Notes: generated from the sequence alone by a model not told the origin. A stretch of DNA of 62,186 nt from Bradyrhizobium campsiandrae (GCF_014529705.1 NZ_JAANIH010000053.1:1-62186); one strand, 5' to 3'; shown: positions 19,224 to 28,501, numbered from the stretch's first letter. A program made the numbers and translations.

Positions 19224-20507
19224 ATGACCGCCATCATCGACATCATCGGACGCGAAATCCTCGATAGCCGCGGCAATCCCACCGTCGAGGTCGACGTCGT
19301 GCTGGAGGATGGCGCGCTTGGCCGCGCTGCGGTGCCGTCCGGTGCCTCGACCGGAGCCCATGAGGCGGTGGAACTGCGCGACGGCGACAAGGCCCGTTAT
19401 CTCGGCAAGGGCGTGACCAAGGCGGTCGGCGCCGTCAACGGCGAGATCTTCGAGGCCCTGAGCGGCCTCGACGTCGAGCAGCAGGCCCAGATCGACCAGA
19501 TCATGATCGACCTCGACGGCACGGCGAACAAGAGCCGGCTCGGCGCCAACGCCATCCTCGGCGTCTCGCTCGCCTGCGCCAAGGCGGCGGCGAACTCGCT
19601 CGACATGCCGCTCTATCGTTACGTCGGCGGCACCTCGGCGCGCCTCCTGCCGGTGCCGATGATGAACATCATCAATGGCGGCGTGCATGCCGACAACCCG
19701 ATCGACTTCCAGGAGTTCATGATCCTGCCCGTCGGCGCGTCCTCCTTTGCCGAGGGCCTGCGCTACGGCGCGGAAGTCTTCCACACGCTGAAGTCCGAGC
19801 TGAAGAAGGCCGGCCACAACACCAATGTCGGCGACGAGGGCGGCTTCGCCCCGAACCTGCCGTCGGCGGATGCCGCGCTGGAGTTCGTCATGAACGCGAT
19901 CGGCAAGGCCGGCTTCAAGGCGGGCGCCGACATCGTGCTCGGCCTCGACTGCGCCTCGACCGAGTTCTTCAAGGACGGCAAGTACGTCTATGAAGGCGAG
20001 GGCAAGACCCGCTCGATCTCCGAGCAGGCCAAGTATCTGGCGGACCTCGTCTCGCGCTATCCGATCGTCACCATCGAGGACGGCATGTCGGAAGACGACA
20101 TGGATGGCTGGAAGGAGCTCACCGACCTGATCGGCAAGAAGTGCCAGCTGGTCGGCGACGACCTCTTCGTCACCAACGTCAAGCGCCTTGCCGAAGGCAT
20201 CAAGGCCGGCCGCGCCAATTCGATCCTGATCAAGGTCAACCAGATCGGCACGCTGACCGAGACGCTCGCCGCCGTCGAGATGGCGCACAAGAACGGCTAC
20301 ACCTCCGTCATGTCGCACCGCTCCGGCGAGACCGAGGATTCCACCATCGCCGACCTCGCGGTCGCCACCAATTGCGGTCAGATCAAGACCGGCTCCCTTG
20401 CGCGGTCCGATCGCACCGCCAAATACAATCAGCTGCTGCGTATCGAGCAGCAGCTCGGCAAGCAGGCGTTGTACGGCGGCAAGGCGGCACTGAAGGCGCT
20501 GGCCTAA
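19224..20507 (+). CDS. eno: Enolase
   Basis: Enolase converts 2-phosphoglycerate to phosphoenolpyruvate and is also a degradosome partner in many bacteria. The 427-residue sequence is complete: IGREILDSRGNPTVEVDV at the start, GASTGAHEAVELRD in the mobile loop, VGDEGGFAPN, IEDGMSEDDMDGW for Mg binding, LIKVNQIGTLTETL with the catalytic lysine, and SHRSGETEDSTIADLAV as C-terminal signature. AAAAGAGG upstream of the ATG is a good ribosome site. Confidence 0.99.
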   Translation: MTAIIDIIGREILDSRGNPTVEVDVVLEDGALGRAAVPSGASTGAHEAVELRDGDKARYLGKGVTKAVGAVNGEIFEALSGLDVEQQAQIDQIMIDLDGTANKSRLGANAILGVSLACAKAAANSLDMPLYRYVGGTSARLLPVPMMNIINGGVHADNPIDFQEFMILPVGASSFAEGLRYGAEVFHTLKSELKKAGHNTNVGDEGGFAPNLPSADAALEFVMNAIGKAGFKAGADIVLGLDCASTEFFKDGKYVYEGEGKTRSISEQAKYLADLVSRYPIVTIEDGMSEDDMDGWKELTDLIGKKCQLVGDDLFVTNVKRLAEGIKAGRANSILIKVNQIGTLTETLAAVEMAHKNGYTSVMSHRSGETEDSTIADLAVATNCGQIKTGSLARSDRTAKYNQLLRIEQQLGKQALYGGKAALKALA

Positions 20508-20558
20508 GCCAGCGTCACCGCGCGAGAGCGCGAGAAACGAGGACAGGGGAGGATCGAC

Positions 20559-21698
20559 ATGAGCGACGGCAAGACCGGACTGCAACTGCGTTCGCTGATC
20601 AAGAAGAGCGGAGAGCTCGAGATCTCGCTCGTGGACGTGCCGACCCCCGAGCCGGCGGACGACGAGGTCGTCGTCCGCATCGAAGCGGCGCCGATCAACC
20701 CGTCCGACCTCGGCCTGCTCGTCGGCGCCGCCGACATGAGCACGGCCAAGGCCTCAGGCACGAAGGATTCGCCTGTTATCACCGCGAAGGTACCTGATGG
20801 TGCGATGCGCGCCATGGGCGCGCGGATCGACCAGTCCCTGCCTGTCGGCAATGAGGGCGCCGGCGTCGTCATCAGGACCGGCGCGTCGGACGCTGCGAAG
20901 GCGCTGATGGGCAAGACCGTCGCCATGATCGGCGGGGCCATGTACGCGCAGTACCGCACCCTGAAGGCGAGGGACTGCCAGCCATTGCCCGAGGGCACCA
21001 GTGCGGCGGAGGGGGCCTCCTGGTTCGTCAATCCGCTCACCGCGCTCGGCATGACCGAGACGATGCGGCGCGAAGGCCACAAGGCCCTGGTGCACACCGC
21101 GGCCGCCTCCAATCTCGGCCAGATGCTGAACAAGATCTGCATCAAGGACGGCATCCCGCTCGTCAACATCGTGCGCAGCAAGGAGCAGGCGGAGATCCTG
21201 AAGAAGATCGGCGCGAAATACGTCGTCGATTCCAGCGTGCCGAGCTTTCTCGACGATCTCACCAATGCGCTGGTCGAGACCGGCGCCACCATCGCCTTCG
21301 ACGCCATCGGCGGCGGCAAGCTCGCCGGCGACATCCTCAATTGCATGGAAATCGCGATCAACAAGACCGCCAAGGAATACAGCCGTTACGGCTCCAGCGT
21401 GCACAAGCAGGTCTATGTCTATGGCGGGCTCGACACTCGCCCGATCGAACTGCCGCGCGGCTTCGGCATGGCCTGGGGCGTCGGCGGCTGGCTGCTCACG
21501 CCGTTCCTGCAGAAGATCGGACCTGCCGATATCGGACGGCTGCGTCAGCGCGTCGTGAGTGAATTGAAGACGACCTTCGCCAGCCACTACACCAAGGTGG
21601 TGTCGCTGCAGGAGACGCTCGATCCCGCCAACATCGCGGTGTACGCCAAACGCGCCACCGGCGAAAAATTCCTGATCAATCCGAATAAATTGTCGTGA
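20559..21698 (+). CDS. Zinc-independent MDR-family alcohol dehydrogenase/quinone reductase-like protein
   Basis: A 379-residue medium-chain dehydrogenase/reductase. The GroES-like part begins after residue 25 (EPADDEVVVRIEAAPINPSDLG), and the Rossmann part contains KALVHTAAASNLGQMLNKIC and VNIVRSKEQAEIL. Zinc-ligand cysteines of true alcohol dehydrogenases are not in place, which favours a quinone-oxidoreductase-like NADPH enzyme. A strong ribosome site (GGGGAGG) precedes the ATG. It stands 51 bases after eno, so it may be cotranscribed. Substrate unknown. Confidence 0.8.
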   Translation: MSDGKTGLQLRSLIKKSGELEISLVDVPTPEPADDEVVVRIEAAPINPSDLGLLVGAADMSTAKASGTKDSPVITAKVPDGAMRAMGARIDQSLPVGNEGAGVVIRTGASDAAKALMGKTVAMIGGAMYAQYRTLKARDCQPLPEGTSAAEGASWFVNPLTALGMTETMRREGHKALVHTAAASNLGQMLNKICIKDGIPLVNIVRSKEQAEILKKIGAKYVVDSSVPSFLDDLTNALVETGATIAFDAIGGGKLAGDILNCMEIAINKTAKEYSRYGSSVHKQVYVYGGLDTRPIELPRGFGMAWGVGGWLLTPFLQKIGPADIGRLRQRVVSELKTTFASHYTKVVSLQETLDPANIAVYAKRATGEKFLINPNKLS

Positions 21699-21811
21699 TC
21701 TGCGAGCGCAGATCACCCAAAAGACGTCTTGCCTTCTGAGCCGAGCGGGAGATTATTCCGCCGCGTTGAAAGCGGAAAAACCGCAAGCGCGCGCTCAGAA
21801 GGGGACACTTC

Positions 21812-22807
21812 ATGACCGATCTCAATCGCCGCCATTTGCTCGCAGGCGCAGCAGCAGTCGGCGTCGCTGCCGTGACTGGCCTGCGGCCGTTCACGGCAAA
21901 TGCCGCAGTGCCGCAAGCCGGCGCCCAGGCGCCGGGCTTCTACCGCTACAAGGTCGGCAGCTTCGAGTGCACCTCGATCAATGACGGTGCGCGCAGCTTC
22001 CCGATGCCTGACAAATTCGTCGTCAACGTTCCCAAGGAGGAGGCGCTCGCCGCTGCCGACGCCGCCTACATGCCGAAGGGCATGGTGACGGTGCCGTTCA
22101 ATCCGCAGCTGATCAACACCGGTTCCAAGCTCGTGCTGATCGACGCCGGCAACGGCGTCGCCAATCTCGAGCCCAGCAAGGGCGCGGTCGGCCGCACCCT
22201 GCAAAACCTGCAGGCCGCCGGCGTCGACGCGAAGAGCATCGACATCGTGCTGCTGTCGCATCTGCATCCGGACCACACCAACGGCATCCGCCTGGCCGAC
22301 GGCGCGATGGCGTTCCCGAATGCCGAGATCATGGTGCCGGTGAAGGATTGGGAGTTCTGGACCAGCGAGGAGAACGCGGGGAGGGCCTCCGGAGACATGA
22401 TGAAGAACTACTTCGCCAACGTGAAGAAGACCTTCGCCGGTCTCGAATCCAAGGTGACGAAGTACGAATGGGGCAAGGAGGTCGTATCAGGCATTACCTC
22501 GATCGCGACGCCCGGTCACACGCCCGGCCACACCTCCTTCGCGGTCGCCTCGGGCGACAAGAAGGTGCTGATCCAGTCGGACGTCACCAACATTCCGGAG
22601 CTGTTCCTGCGCAATCCGGACTGGCATGTGGCCTTCGACGCCGACGGTGCGATGGCGCAGGCGACGCGCCACAAATTCTACGACATGGCGGCGGCGGAGA
22701 AGGCGACCGTGATCGGCTTCCACTTCACGTTCCCCTCGGTCGGCCATGTCGAGAAGGACGGGGCGAAATATCGCCTGATCCCGTCGGCGTGGAATCCGAC
22801 GATCTGA
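21812..22807 (+). CDS. Tat-exported metallo-beta-lactamase-fold hydrolase
   Basis: The N-terminus NRRHLLAGAAAVGVAAVTGL is a twin-arginine signal followed by a hydrophobic stretch, so the folded protein is expected in the periplasm. The zinc site is seen in LSHLHPDHTNG (HxHxDH), followed by further metal ligands in TPGHTPGHTSF and in IQSDVTN. At 331 residues it resembles the AHL-lactonase/quinoprotein-relay group of MBL proteins, but the substrate is not assignable. The next 180 bases hold a clear terminator hairpin, so it seems to be a single-gene unit. Confidence 0.88.
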   Translation: MTDLNRRHLLAGAAAVGVAAVTGLRPFTANAAVPQAGAQAPGFYRYKVGSFECTSINDGARSFPMPDKFVVNVPKEEALAAADAAYMPKGMVTVPFNPQLINTGSKLVLIDAGNGVANLEPSKGAVGRTLQNLQAAGVDAKSIDIVLLSHLHPDHTNGIRLADGAMAFPNAEIMVPVKDWEFWTSEENAGRASGDMMKNYFANVKKTFAGLESKVTKYEWGKEVVSGITSIATPGHTPGHTSFAVASGDKKVLIQSDVTNIPELFLRNPDWHVAFDADGAMAQATRHKFYDMAAAEKATVIGFHFTFPSVGHVEKDGAKYRLIPSAWNPTI

Positions 22808-22831
22808 GCTGATGTCCAGATTCGCAGGAGA

Positions 22832-22862
22832 AATCGGGCCGCCTTGGCGGCCCGATTGTTCT
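22832..22862 (+). terminator. Intrinsic terminator after the MBL-fold gene
   Basis: AATCGGGCCG and CGGCCCGATT form a perfect 10-bp stem around a CCTTGG centre, followed by a short T-containing tract (GTTCT). It starts 24 bases after the stop codon. This is the most convincing intrinsic terminator in the window. Confidence 0.75.
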
Positions 22863-22986
22863 GGGCGACCATCTGCTCCCAGGAAACCTAGCGTTTCCAA
22901 ATTGGTCCGGTCCATGCACTTGCATTGAACCGCCCGGATCGCTTAAGTGCCGCCGGCACTTTCCCTCAAGGTTTCAAGGACAAACC

Positions 22987-23538
22987 ATGGCCTACAACAT
23001 CGTCGTGATCGCCGGCAGCCTGCGCAAGGACAGCTTCTCGCTGAAGATCGCCAATGCGCTCGCCAAGCTCGCACCCAGCTCTCTCAAGCTCGAGGTCATC
23101 ACGCCTGCGGGCATCTCGTTCTTCAACCAGGACCTCGAGGGCGCGCCGCCGGCCGACTGGCTGGCCTTCCGCGAGAAACTGCAGAAGTCCGACGGCGTCA
23201 TCTTCGTCACGCCGGAGTACAACCGCGCCATCCCGGGCGTGCTGAAGAACGCCATCGACGTCGCATCGCGGCCCTATGGCAAGAGCTCGTTCAACGGCAA
23301 GCCGGTCGGCATCATCTCGAACTCGCCGGGCCCGCTCGGCGGCGTCAGCGCGGCCAAGACGCTGCAGAACATCCTGCCCGGTATTTCCGGCCCGATCCTG
23401 CAGCAGCCGGAGGCCTATCTGAACGCGGTCGGCGACGCCTTCGATGCCGAGGGCAATTTGACCAAGGACTCGCTGAAGGGCGTGCTGCAGGCCTATATCG
23501 ACGCCTTCGCGGCGCACGTCGCCAAGCATCACGGCTGA
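22987..23538 (+). CDS. NADPH-dependent FMN reductase
   Basis: The 183-residue flavodoxin-fold protein opens with IVVIAGSLRKDSFSLKIANAL, the FMN phosphate loop of this family, and carries FVTPEYNRAIPGVLKNAIDVASRP, the isoalloxazine-contact signature. Relatives (ChrR/YieF, azoreductase-like) reduce quinones, chromate or azo compounds. No partner monooxygenase lies nearby. A palindromic element lies just after its stop. Confidence 0.92.
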   Translation: MAYNIVVIAGSLRKDSFSLKIANALAKLAPSSLKLEVITPAGISFFNQDLEGAPPADWLAFREKLQKSDGVIFVTPEYNRAIPGVLKNAIDVASRPYGKSSFNGKPVGIISNSPGPLGGVSAAKTLQNILPGISGPILQQPEAYLNAVGDAFDAEGNLTKDSLKGVLQAYIDAFAAHVAKHHG

Positions 23539-23550
23539 GCCGCTCATTTC

Positions 23551-23588
23551 GTCATTCCGGGCTCGCGCTCCGCGCGCCCCGGAATGAC
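23551..23588. repeat. Palindromic intergenic element
   Basis: GTCATTCCGGG (23551-23561) is repeated in inverted form at 23578-23588 around a GC-rich centre. It fits the REP-like family common between Bradyrhizobium genes and could also act as a terminator for the FMN reductase gene. Confidence 0.7.
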
Positions 23589-23644
23589 AACGACCTGGAA
23601 GGGGCGTCAATACTCCCTTAACCAAGCTGGCCCATCTTGCCAAA

Positions 23645-23962
23645 ATGGTCTCTCGCGCCCGCCTCAAATCGATCCTGACCGGCCTTGCCCTCTATGCGAT
23701 GGCGGCCGCCATCGTCGGCTATTTCGGCGTCAACGCCTACACCGGCAAATACGGCCTCAATGCCCGCCAGGAGCTCGACCAGGAGATCATCGCGCTGACC
23801 AGCGAGCTCGCCCAGCTCAAGCGGGAGCGCGTCCGGAGCGAGCAGCGCGTGTCGCTGCTGCGCACCGAGAAGATCGATCCCGATATGCTGGACGAGCGGG
23901 CCCGGTTCCAGCTCGACTACGTCAATCCGCACGATCTCGTTCGGATGATCCCACAGAACTAA
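23645..23962 (+). CDS. FtsB/DivIC-like septum formation initiator
   Basis: A 105-residue bitopic membrane protein: a short cytoplasmic start, one transmembrane helix (about residues 14-31, LALYAMAAAIVGYFGVNAY), then a coiled coil (LDQEIIALTSELAQLKRERVR) and a short periplasmic end with the conserved DMLDERARFQLDYV. This is the DivIC/FtsB family, which bridges FtsL and FtsQ at the divisome. In many alphaproteobacteria this gene sits between eno and pdhA, as it does here apart from inserted genes. Confidence 0.9.
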   Translation: MVSRARLKSILTGLALYAMAAAIVGYFGVNAYTGKYGLNARQELDQEIIALTSELAQLKRERVRSEQRVSLLRTEKIDPDMLDERARFQLDYVNPHDLVRMIPQN

Positions 23963-24161
23963 CGCTTCCGGCCGCATTCGAAACAGGCGGCGAAAGCCGC
24001 CCCGACTATTCCGAAGGTCGTAGAGCCGTGGCCATTTCGCCGCCTTGACGGCGGCGGGACGAGGGGAGATTGCTTGTTCGGGCGCCGTGCCGCCGAAGCT
24101 TGACGGAGATCAATCGGGTCGTCGAGGCGCCCGCCTAGACTGCTTTCCGGAGGAAATGGTG

Positions 24162-25121
24162 ATGGATGGGTCGATGCCCCGGCATCACGCGGCTCGTGTC
24201 GAAGCCGCTATCGCGTCAGGCCAGGCGGCACGGTCCGCGCTCGTGGCTTCGTGGCGCCGTTCCTCGCGATTGCATCATCTCGACCCAGCCGGCCGCGGCC
24301 TGCCCCAGCGGCTGAGTGAAGCCGAACTGCGACAGGCGCGCGAGCGCGTCGCACCGCTGCTGGCCGCCGCGCAAGGGGCCATGGATCGGCTCTATCAGGC
24401 GGTCGGCGCGAGCGGCTGTTGCGTGCTGCTCGCAGACGGCGAGGGCGTGCCGGTCGACCGGCGCGGCACGCCGGCCGACGACACCACCTTCCAGTCCTGG
24501 GGCCTCTGGACCGGCGCGCTCTGGAGCGAGGAGCACGAGGGCACCAACGGCATCGGCACCTGCGTCGTCGAGCAGCGACCGCTGACGATCGATCGCGACC
24601 AGCATTTCTTCACCCGCAACACGCTGCTGAGCTGTACCGCCGTTCCGATCTACGACCACGAGGCGGCCTTTGTCGGCGTGCTCGACGTCTCCTCCTGCCG
24701 CGCCGACCGCACCGATGCCTTCTCCAGCCTGATCGCGCTGGCGGCCGGTGAGGCGGCGAGGCGCATCGAGGCCGATCTGTTTCGCCGGGCCTTCGCTAAC
24801 GCGCGCATCGTGCTGACGCCAGGACCGGACGGCCAATCCATCGGCCTCGTCGCGGTCGATGCGGATGATCTCGTCATCGGTGCGAGCCGGTCGGCGAGGG
24901 CGGGATTCGGGATCGCGCCAGGCCGGGCGCTGCAGCCGGTTCCCGCGGCAGACCTGCTCGGCGGCGATGTTGCGCGGGACCATCTGGCCGGCGGACAGCG
25001 TGCGGTGGTGCAGCGGGCGCTGCTTCGCGCCGGCGGCAATGTTTCGGCCGCCGCCAAGGCCCTCGGCGTCAGCCGCGCCACGCTGCACCGGAAGCTGAAG
25101 CAGTTCGCGCTGAAGCACTAG
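24162..25121 (+). CDS. GAF-HTH transcriptional regulator, AcoR-like without the AAA+ domain
   Basis: Starting at the ATG 24162, seven bases after GGAGGAA, the protein has 319 residues. The first 75 resemble the AcoR N-terminus (SWRRSSRLHHLDP); a GAF domain follows (about 75-205, with SEEHEGTNGIGTCVVEQRPL), and a Fis-type helix-turn-helix closes the protein (VVQRALLRAGGNVSAAAKAL, then SRATLHRKLKQF). AcoR-type activators normally carry a sigma-54-contacting AAA+ ATPase between these parts; no Walker motifs or GAFTGA are present here. It lies directly upstream of an acetaldehyde-type dehydrogenase, its likely target. Confidence 0.88.
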   Translation: MDGSMPRHHAARVEAAIASGQAARSALVASWRRSSRLHHLDPAGRGLPQRLSEAELRQARERVAPLLAAAQGAMDRLYQAVGASGCCVLLADGEGVPVDRRGTPADDTTFQSWGLWTGALWSEEHEGTNGIGTCVVEQRPLTIDRDQHFFTRNTLLSCTAVPIYDHEAAFVGVLDVSSCRADRTDAFSSLIALAAGEAARRIEADLFRRAFANARIVLTPGPDGQSIGLVAVDADDLVIGASRSARAGFGIAPGRALQPVPAADLLGGDVARDHLAGGQRAVVQRALLRAGGNVSAAAKALGVSRATLHRKLKQFALKH

Positions 25122-25435
25122 GGCACAGACCTCTCCGCCGTCATTGCGAGGAGCTCGCGACAAAATTGCGTAGCAATTTTGCGCCGATGCGACGAAGCAG
25201 TCCAGAGTCTCGCCGTAGAGGCAGCCTGGATTGCTTCGCCTCGCTCGCAATGACGGTGGGGAGGCAGCAAGCGCTCCATCCCGCTCTTGCCTCGCCCGCG
25301 ACTGTCGCAGTTCTGCGACAGGTCCGCGTCGCCATCGCATCCCCCAGGGCTGACAGAAATCATCCCCCGCGAGATCGTCTGCGCAAGTCGTGAACACACG
25401 ACGATTTGCGAAAACATCAACATCGGGAGTGATCA
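25122..25435. other. Intergenic region with REP element and aldehyde dehydrogenase promoter
   Basis: The 314 bases between the GAF-HTH gene and the aldehyde dehydrogenase hold one large palindromic element (25138-25256). The last 175 bases show no gene; GGGAGTG at 25424-25430 is a usable ribosome site for the dehydrogenase. I see no sigma-54 GG-N10-GC promoter that I would defend. Confidence 0.6.
25138..25256. repeat. REP-type palindromic element (cattgcgag family)
   Basis: CCGTCATTGCGAG at the left and CTCGCAATGACGG at the right are exact inverted copies bounding 119 bases. Inside is a second palindrome, CAAAATTGC-GTA-GCAATTTTG (25161-25181), and matching GAAGCAGTCCAGA / CTGGATTGCTTC arms. 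I recognise this form as a repeat scattered between Bradyrhizobium genes. Confidence 0.85.
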
Positions 25436-26953
25436 ATGAACAAGGTGGAATTCCTCAGCGTCACCAAAGTCCCCTTCGCCGAACGCTATGACAACTTCAT
25501 CGGCGGCAAGTTCGTCGCGCCGATTTCGGGCAAATATTTCGACAATGCCTCGCCGGTGAACGGCCAGATCGTCTGCAAGATCGCGCGCTCCGACGCGCAG
25601 GACGTCGAAGCGGCCCTCGATGCGGCGCATGCCGCCAAGGGCGCTTGGGGCCGCACCAGCGTTGCCGAGCGTGCCGCGATCCTCAATCGCATCGCCGACC
25701 GCATGGAAGAGAATCTGGAACGCCTCGCGATCGCCGAGACCTGGGACAACGGCAAGCCGATCCGCGAGACCCGCGTCGCCGACATCCCGCTCGCGATCGA
25801 TCACTTCCGCTATTTCGCCGGCGTGGTGCGCGCGCAGGAAGGCTCGATCGGCGAGATCGATCACGACACCATCGCCTATCATTTTCACGAACCGCTCGGC
25901 GTGGTCGGCCAGATCATCCCCTGGAACTTCCCGCTGCTGATGGCGTGCTGGAAGCTTGCGCCGGCGCTTGCCGCCGGCAATTGCGTCGTGCTCAAGCCGG
26001 CCGAGCAGACGCCGGCCTCGATCATGGTCTGGGCCGAGATCATCGGCGATCTCCTGCCATCAGGCGTGCTCAACATCGTCAACGGTTTCGGTCTCGAGGC
26101 CGGCAAACCGCTGGCATCCAGCCCGCGCATCGCCAAGATTGCCTTCACCGGCGAAACCACGACGGGCCGGCTGATCATGCAATATGCCAGCCAGAACCTG
26201 ATCCCGGTGACGCTGGAGCTCGGCGGCAAGTCGCCGAACATCTTCTTCAAGGACGTCACCGCCGAGGACGACGATTTCTTCGACAAGGCGATCGAGGGCT
26301 TCGTCATGTTCGCGCTGAACCAGGGCGAGGTCTGCACCTGTCCGAGCCGGGCCCTCGTGCATGCGGATATCTACGATCGCTTCATGGAGCGGGCGCTGAA
26401 GCGTGTTGCCGCGATCAAGCAGGGGGACCCGCGCGACGCCACCACCATGATCGGCGCGCAGGCTTCCAGCGAGCAGCTCACAAAAATCCTGTCCTATATC
26501 GACATCGGCAAGCAGGAGGGGGCCAAGGTGCTGGCCGGCGGCGGACGCGCCGAGCTCGGTGGCGATCTCTCCGGCGGCTTCTATGTCCAGCCGACGGTGT
26601 TCGAGGGCAACAACAAGATGCGGATCTTCCAGGAGGAGATCTTCGGCCCCGTCGTCTCGGTCACGACCTTCAAGACCGACGACGAGGCGCTCGCGATCGC
26701 CAACGACACGCTCTACGGTTTGGGGGCCGGCGTCTGGAGCCGTGACGCCAACCGTTGCTACCGCTTTGGCCGGGCGATCGAGGCCGGCCGGGTCTGGACC
26801 AACTGCTATCACGCCTATCCCGCCCATGCGGCCTTCGGCGGCTACAAGCAGTCGGGCGTCGGGCGCGAGACCCACAAGATGATGCTCGATCACTATCAGC
26901 AGACCAAGAACCTCCTGGTCAGCTATAGCCCGAAGAAGCTCGGCTTCTTCTGA
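25436..26953 (+). CDS. NAD-dependent aldehyde dehydrogenase, acetaldehyde (ExaC/AldB/AcoD) type
   Basis: A full-length 505-residue ALDH. The Rossmann part has GVVGQIIPWNFPLLM and VLKPAEQTPAS; the general base is Glu261 in LELGGKSPN and the nucleophile is Cys300 in NQGEVCTCPSRAL, whose VCTCPSR form marks the acetaldehyde/ExaC-AldB branch. It oxidises short aldehydes to acids with NAD. The start fits the family (KVPFAERYDNFIGG follows). The GAF-HTH protein upstream is the probable activator. Confidence 0.94.
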   Translation: MNKVEFLSVTKVPFAERYDNFIGGKFVAPISGKYFDNASPVNGQIVCKIARSDAQDVEAALDAAHAAKGAWGRTSVAERAAILNRIADRMEENLERLAIAETWDNGKPIRETRVADIPLAIDHFRYFAGVVRAQEGSIGEIDHDTIAYHFHEPLGVVGQIIPWNFPLLMACWKLAPALAAGNCVVLKPAEQTPASIMVWAEIIGDLLPSGVLNIVNGFGLEAGKPLASSPRIAKIAFTGETTTGRLIMQYASQNLIPVTLELGGKSPNIFFKDVTAEDDDFFDKAIEGFVMFALNQGEVCTCPSRALVHADIYDRFMERALKRVAAIKQGDPRDATTMIGAQASSEQLTKILSYIDIGKQEGAKVLAGGGRAELGGDLSGGFYVQPTVFEGNNKMRIFQEEIFGPVVSVTTFKTDDEALAIANDTLYGLGAGVWSRDANRCYRFGRAIEAGRVWTNCYHAYPAHAAFGGYKQSGVGRETHKMMLDHYQQTKNLLVSYSPKKLGFF

Positions 26954-26976
26954 TCGGCGGATTTTGATCGAAAAGA

Positions 26977-27001
26977 AGGCGGCGTCATCGTGGCGCCGCC
27001 T
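26977..27001 (+). terminator. Hairpin after the aldehyde dehydrogenase gene
   Basis: AGGCGGCG (26977-26984) and CGCCGCCT (26994-27001) form an 8-bp stem with a nine-base loop, 24 bases after the stop. No T-run follows, so termination is uncertain. Confidence 0.4.
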
Positions 27002-27103
27002 GCGCATGTCTGCCGCCGCCGTCATCGCTCTGTCAGAGAATTGAGACAAGACGGGCAGCTTGATCGCAACGCTGCGATGCCAGGCAGAGACGGAGGCGCG
27101 GCC

Positions 27104-28501
27104 ATGACGAACCATTTCTTGCGGAAGATGCGTGCCTTGCGGAACATACGTGTCGGAGCGACGCTGCTGTGTGCGGCGGCCGCGGCATTGATTGCGCCGT
27201 CGATCGCCGCTGCGCAGTCGGCCCCGTCAGGGGCAAAACCCTTCCTGACCGTCGACGGCAAGGCGCCGCTGATCCTCGGACATCGCGGCGTGCCGGGACT
27301 GGTGCCGGAAGAGACCGAGCCGTCCTACGACCTCGCCGCGGCGCTGGGAACCGACGCCCTCGAAGAAGATCTGCACCTCACCAAGGATTGCCTCCTGGTT
27401 GCGCGCCACAACCCCTGGCTGGCCGACAACACCAATGTCGCCGAAGTCGCGAAGACCAACCCGGCGGTCGCCGCCCGCAAGCGCACGGGATCAGGGGTGC
27501 GCGTCAAGGCGCCTTCTGCCGCGGGCGTGCCTGCGGACTACCTTACGGATCTCACCGATCCCTCCGATCCCAAATCGGTGCTGAAGTCGCTGATCGTCGA
27601 CGGCGAGGATCACACGGGCGACTGGTCGATCACCGACTTCACCATGGCCGAGCTGAAGGCGTGGATCGGCGGCACCACCTATGACGCGGCCAACGAACGG
27701 CCGAAGGTTTTCAACGGCAAATTTCCTGTCATCAGCTTCCAGGACATCCTCGACATCGCCAAGGCGAAGAGCAAGGAGACGGGGCGTCCCATCCTGGTCT
27801 ATCCGGAGACCAAGAACCCGACTTGGAACAACGCCCAGGCGATCGCCAATGGCTGCGGCGCGCCGGGCAGCCACCCGCTCGAGGATGCCCTCATCAAGAT
27901 CATTGGGGATAACGGCCTCAATTCCAAGGATGCTCCCATCCTGGTTCAGAGCTTCGAGCCCGGCAGCCTGAAATACATGCGCAGCCATGGTCTTCAGACC
28001 CGGCAGGTCCAGCTCATTGACGGCAACGGCATCGACTTCAGGACCGGCAAGGTCCTGCTCAACAACATCACCAATTCACGTCCGTTCGACTGGACGGTTG
28101 CAGGTGACGCGCGCCTGTATGATGCGATGCTGACGCCCGAGGGCCTCGCCAAGATCAAGACCTATGCCGACGGCATCGGTCCGTGGAAGGCCTATATCGT
28201 TCCGCTCAAGATCGCACCATGGAAGGACGCCAATGCCGACGGCACGCCCTACAAGGGATCGACGCCGGAAGCTTCGACGCAGGACGCGACCAGCCTGATC
28301 GCCGACGCGCACCGGCTCGGCCTGTTCGTCCACGTCTTCACGTTCCGCAACGAGAGGAAGTATCTGGCCGCCGACTACCGCGCCGATCCCGCCCAGGAAT
28401 ATCTCAAATTCTTCCGGCTCGGTGTCGATGGGGTCTTCACCGACTTCACGCATACCGGCGTTGCCGCCCGCGCGGCATATCTGCGCGAGCTCGGCTGGTG
28501 A
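27104..28501 (+). CDS. Exported glycerophosphodiester phosphodiesterase
   Basis: From the ATG at 27104 (GGAGG seven bases upstream) the protein has 465 residues with a cleavable signal peptide ending near AAQSAPS. The GDPD catalytic set is visible: LGHRGVPGLVPEETEPSYDLA with the first His and Arg, DALEEDLHLTKD with the Glu-Glu-Asp metal site, and VARHN with the second His. It likely hydrolyses glycerophosphodiesters in the periplasm to supply glycerol 3-phosphate. Inserts make it longer than the usual GlpQ (about 350 residues). The larger open frame to 26990 is not supported. Confidence 0.9.
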   Translation: MTNHFLRKMRALRNIRVGATLLCAAAAALIAPSIAAAQSAPSGAKPFLTVDGKAPLILGHRGVPGLVPEETEPSYDLAAALGTDALEEDLHLTKDCLLVARHNPWLADNTNVAEVAKTNPAVAARKRTGSGVRVKAPSAAGVPADYLTDLTDPSDPKSVLKSLIVDGEDHTGDWSITDFTMAELKAWIGGTTYDAANERPKVFNGKFPVISFQDILDIAKAKSKETGRPILVYPETKNPTWNNAQAIANGCGAPGSHPLEDALIKIIGDNGLNSKDAPILVQSFEPGSLKYMRSHGLQTRQVQLIDGNGIDFRTGKVLLNNITNSRPFDWTVAGDARLYDAMLTPEGLAKIKTYADGIGPWKAYIVPLKIAPWKDANADGTPYKGSTPEASTQDATSLIADAHRLGLFVHVFTFRNERKYLAADYRADPAQEYLKFFRLGVDGVFTDFTHTGVAARAAYLRELGW

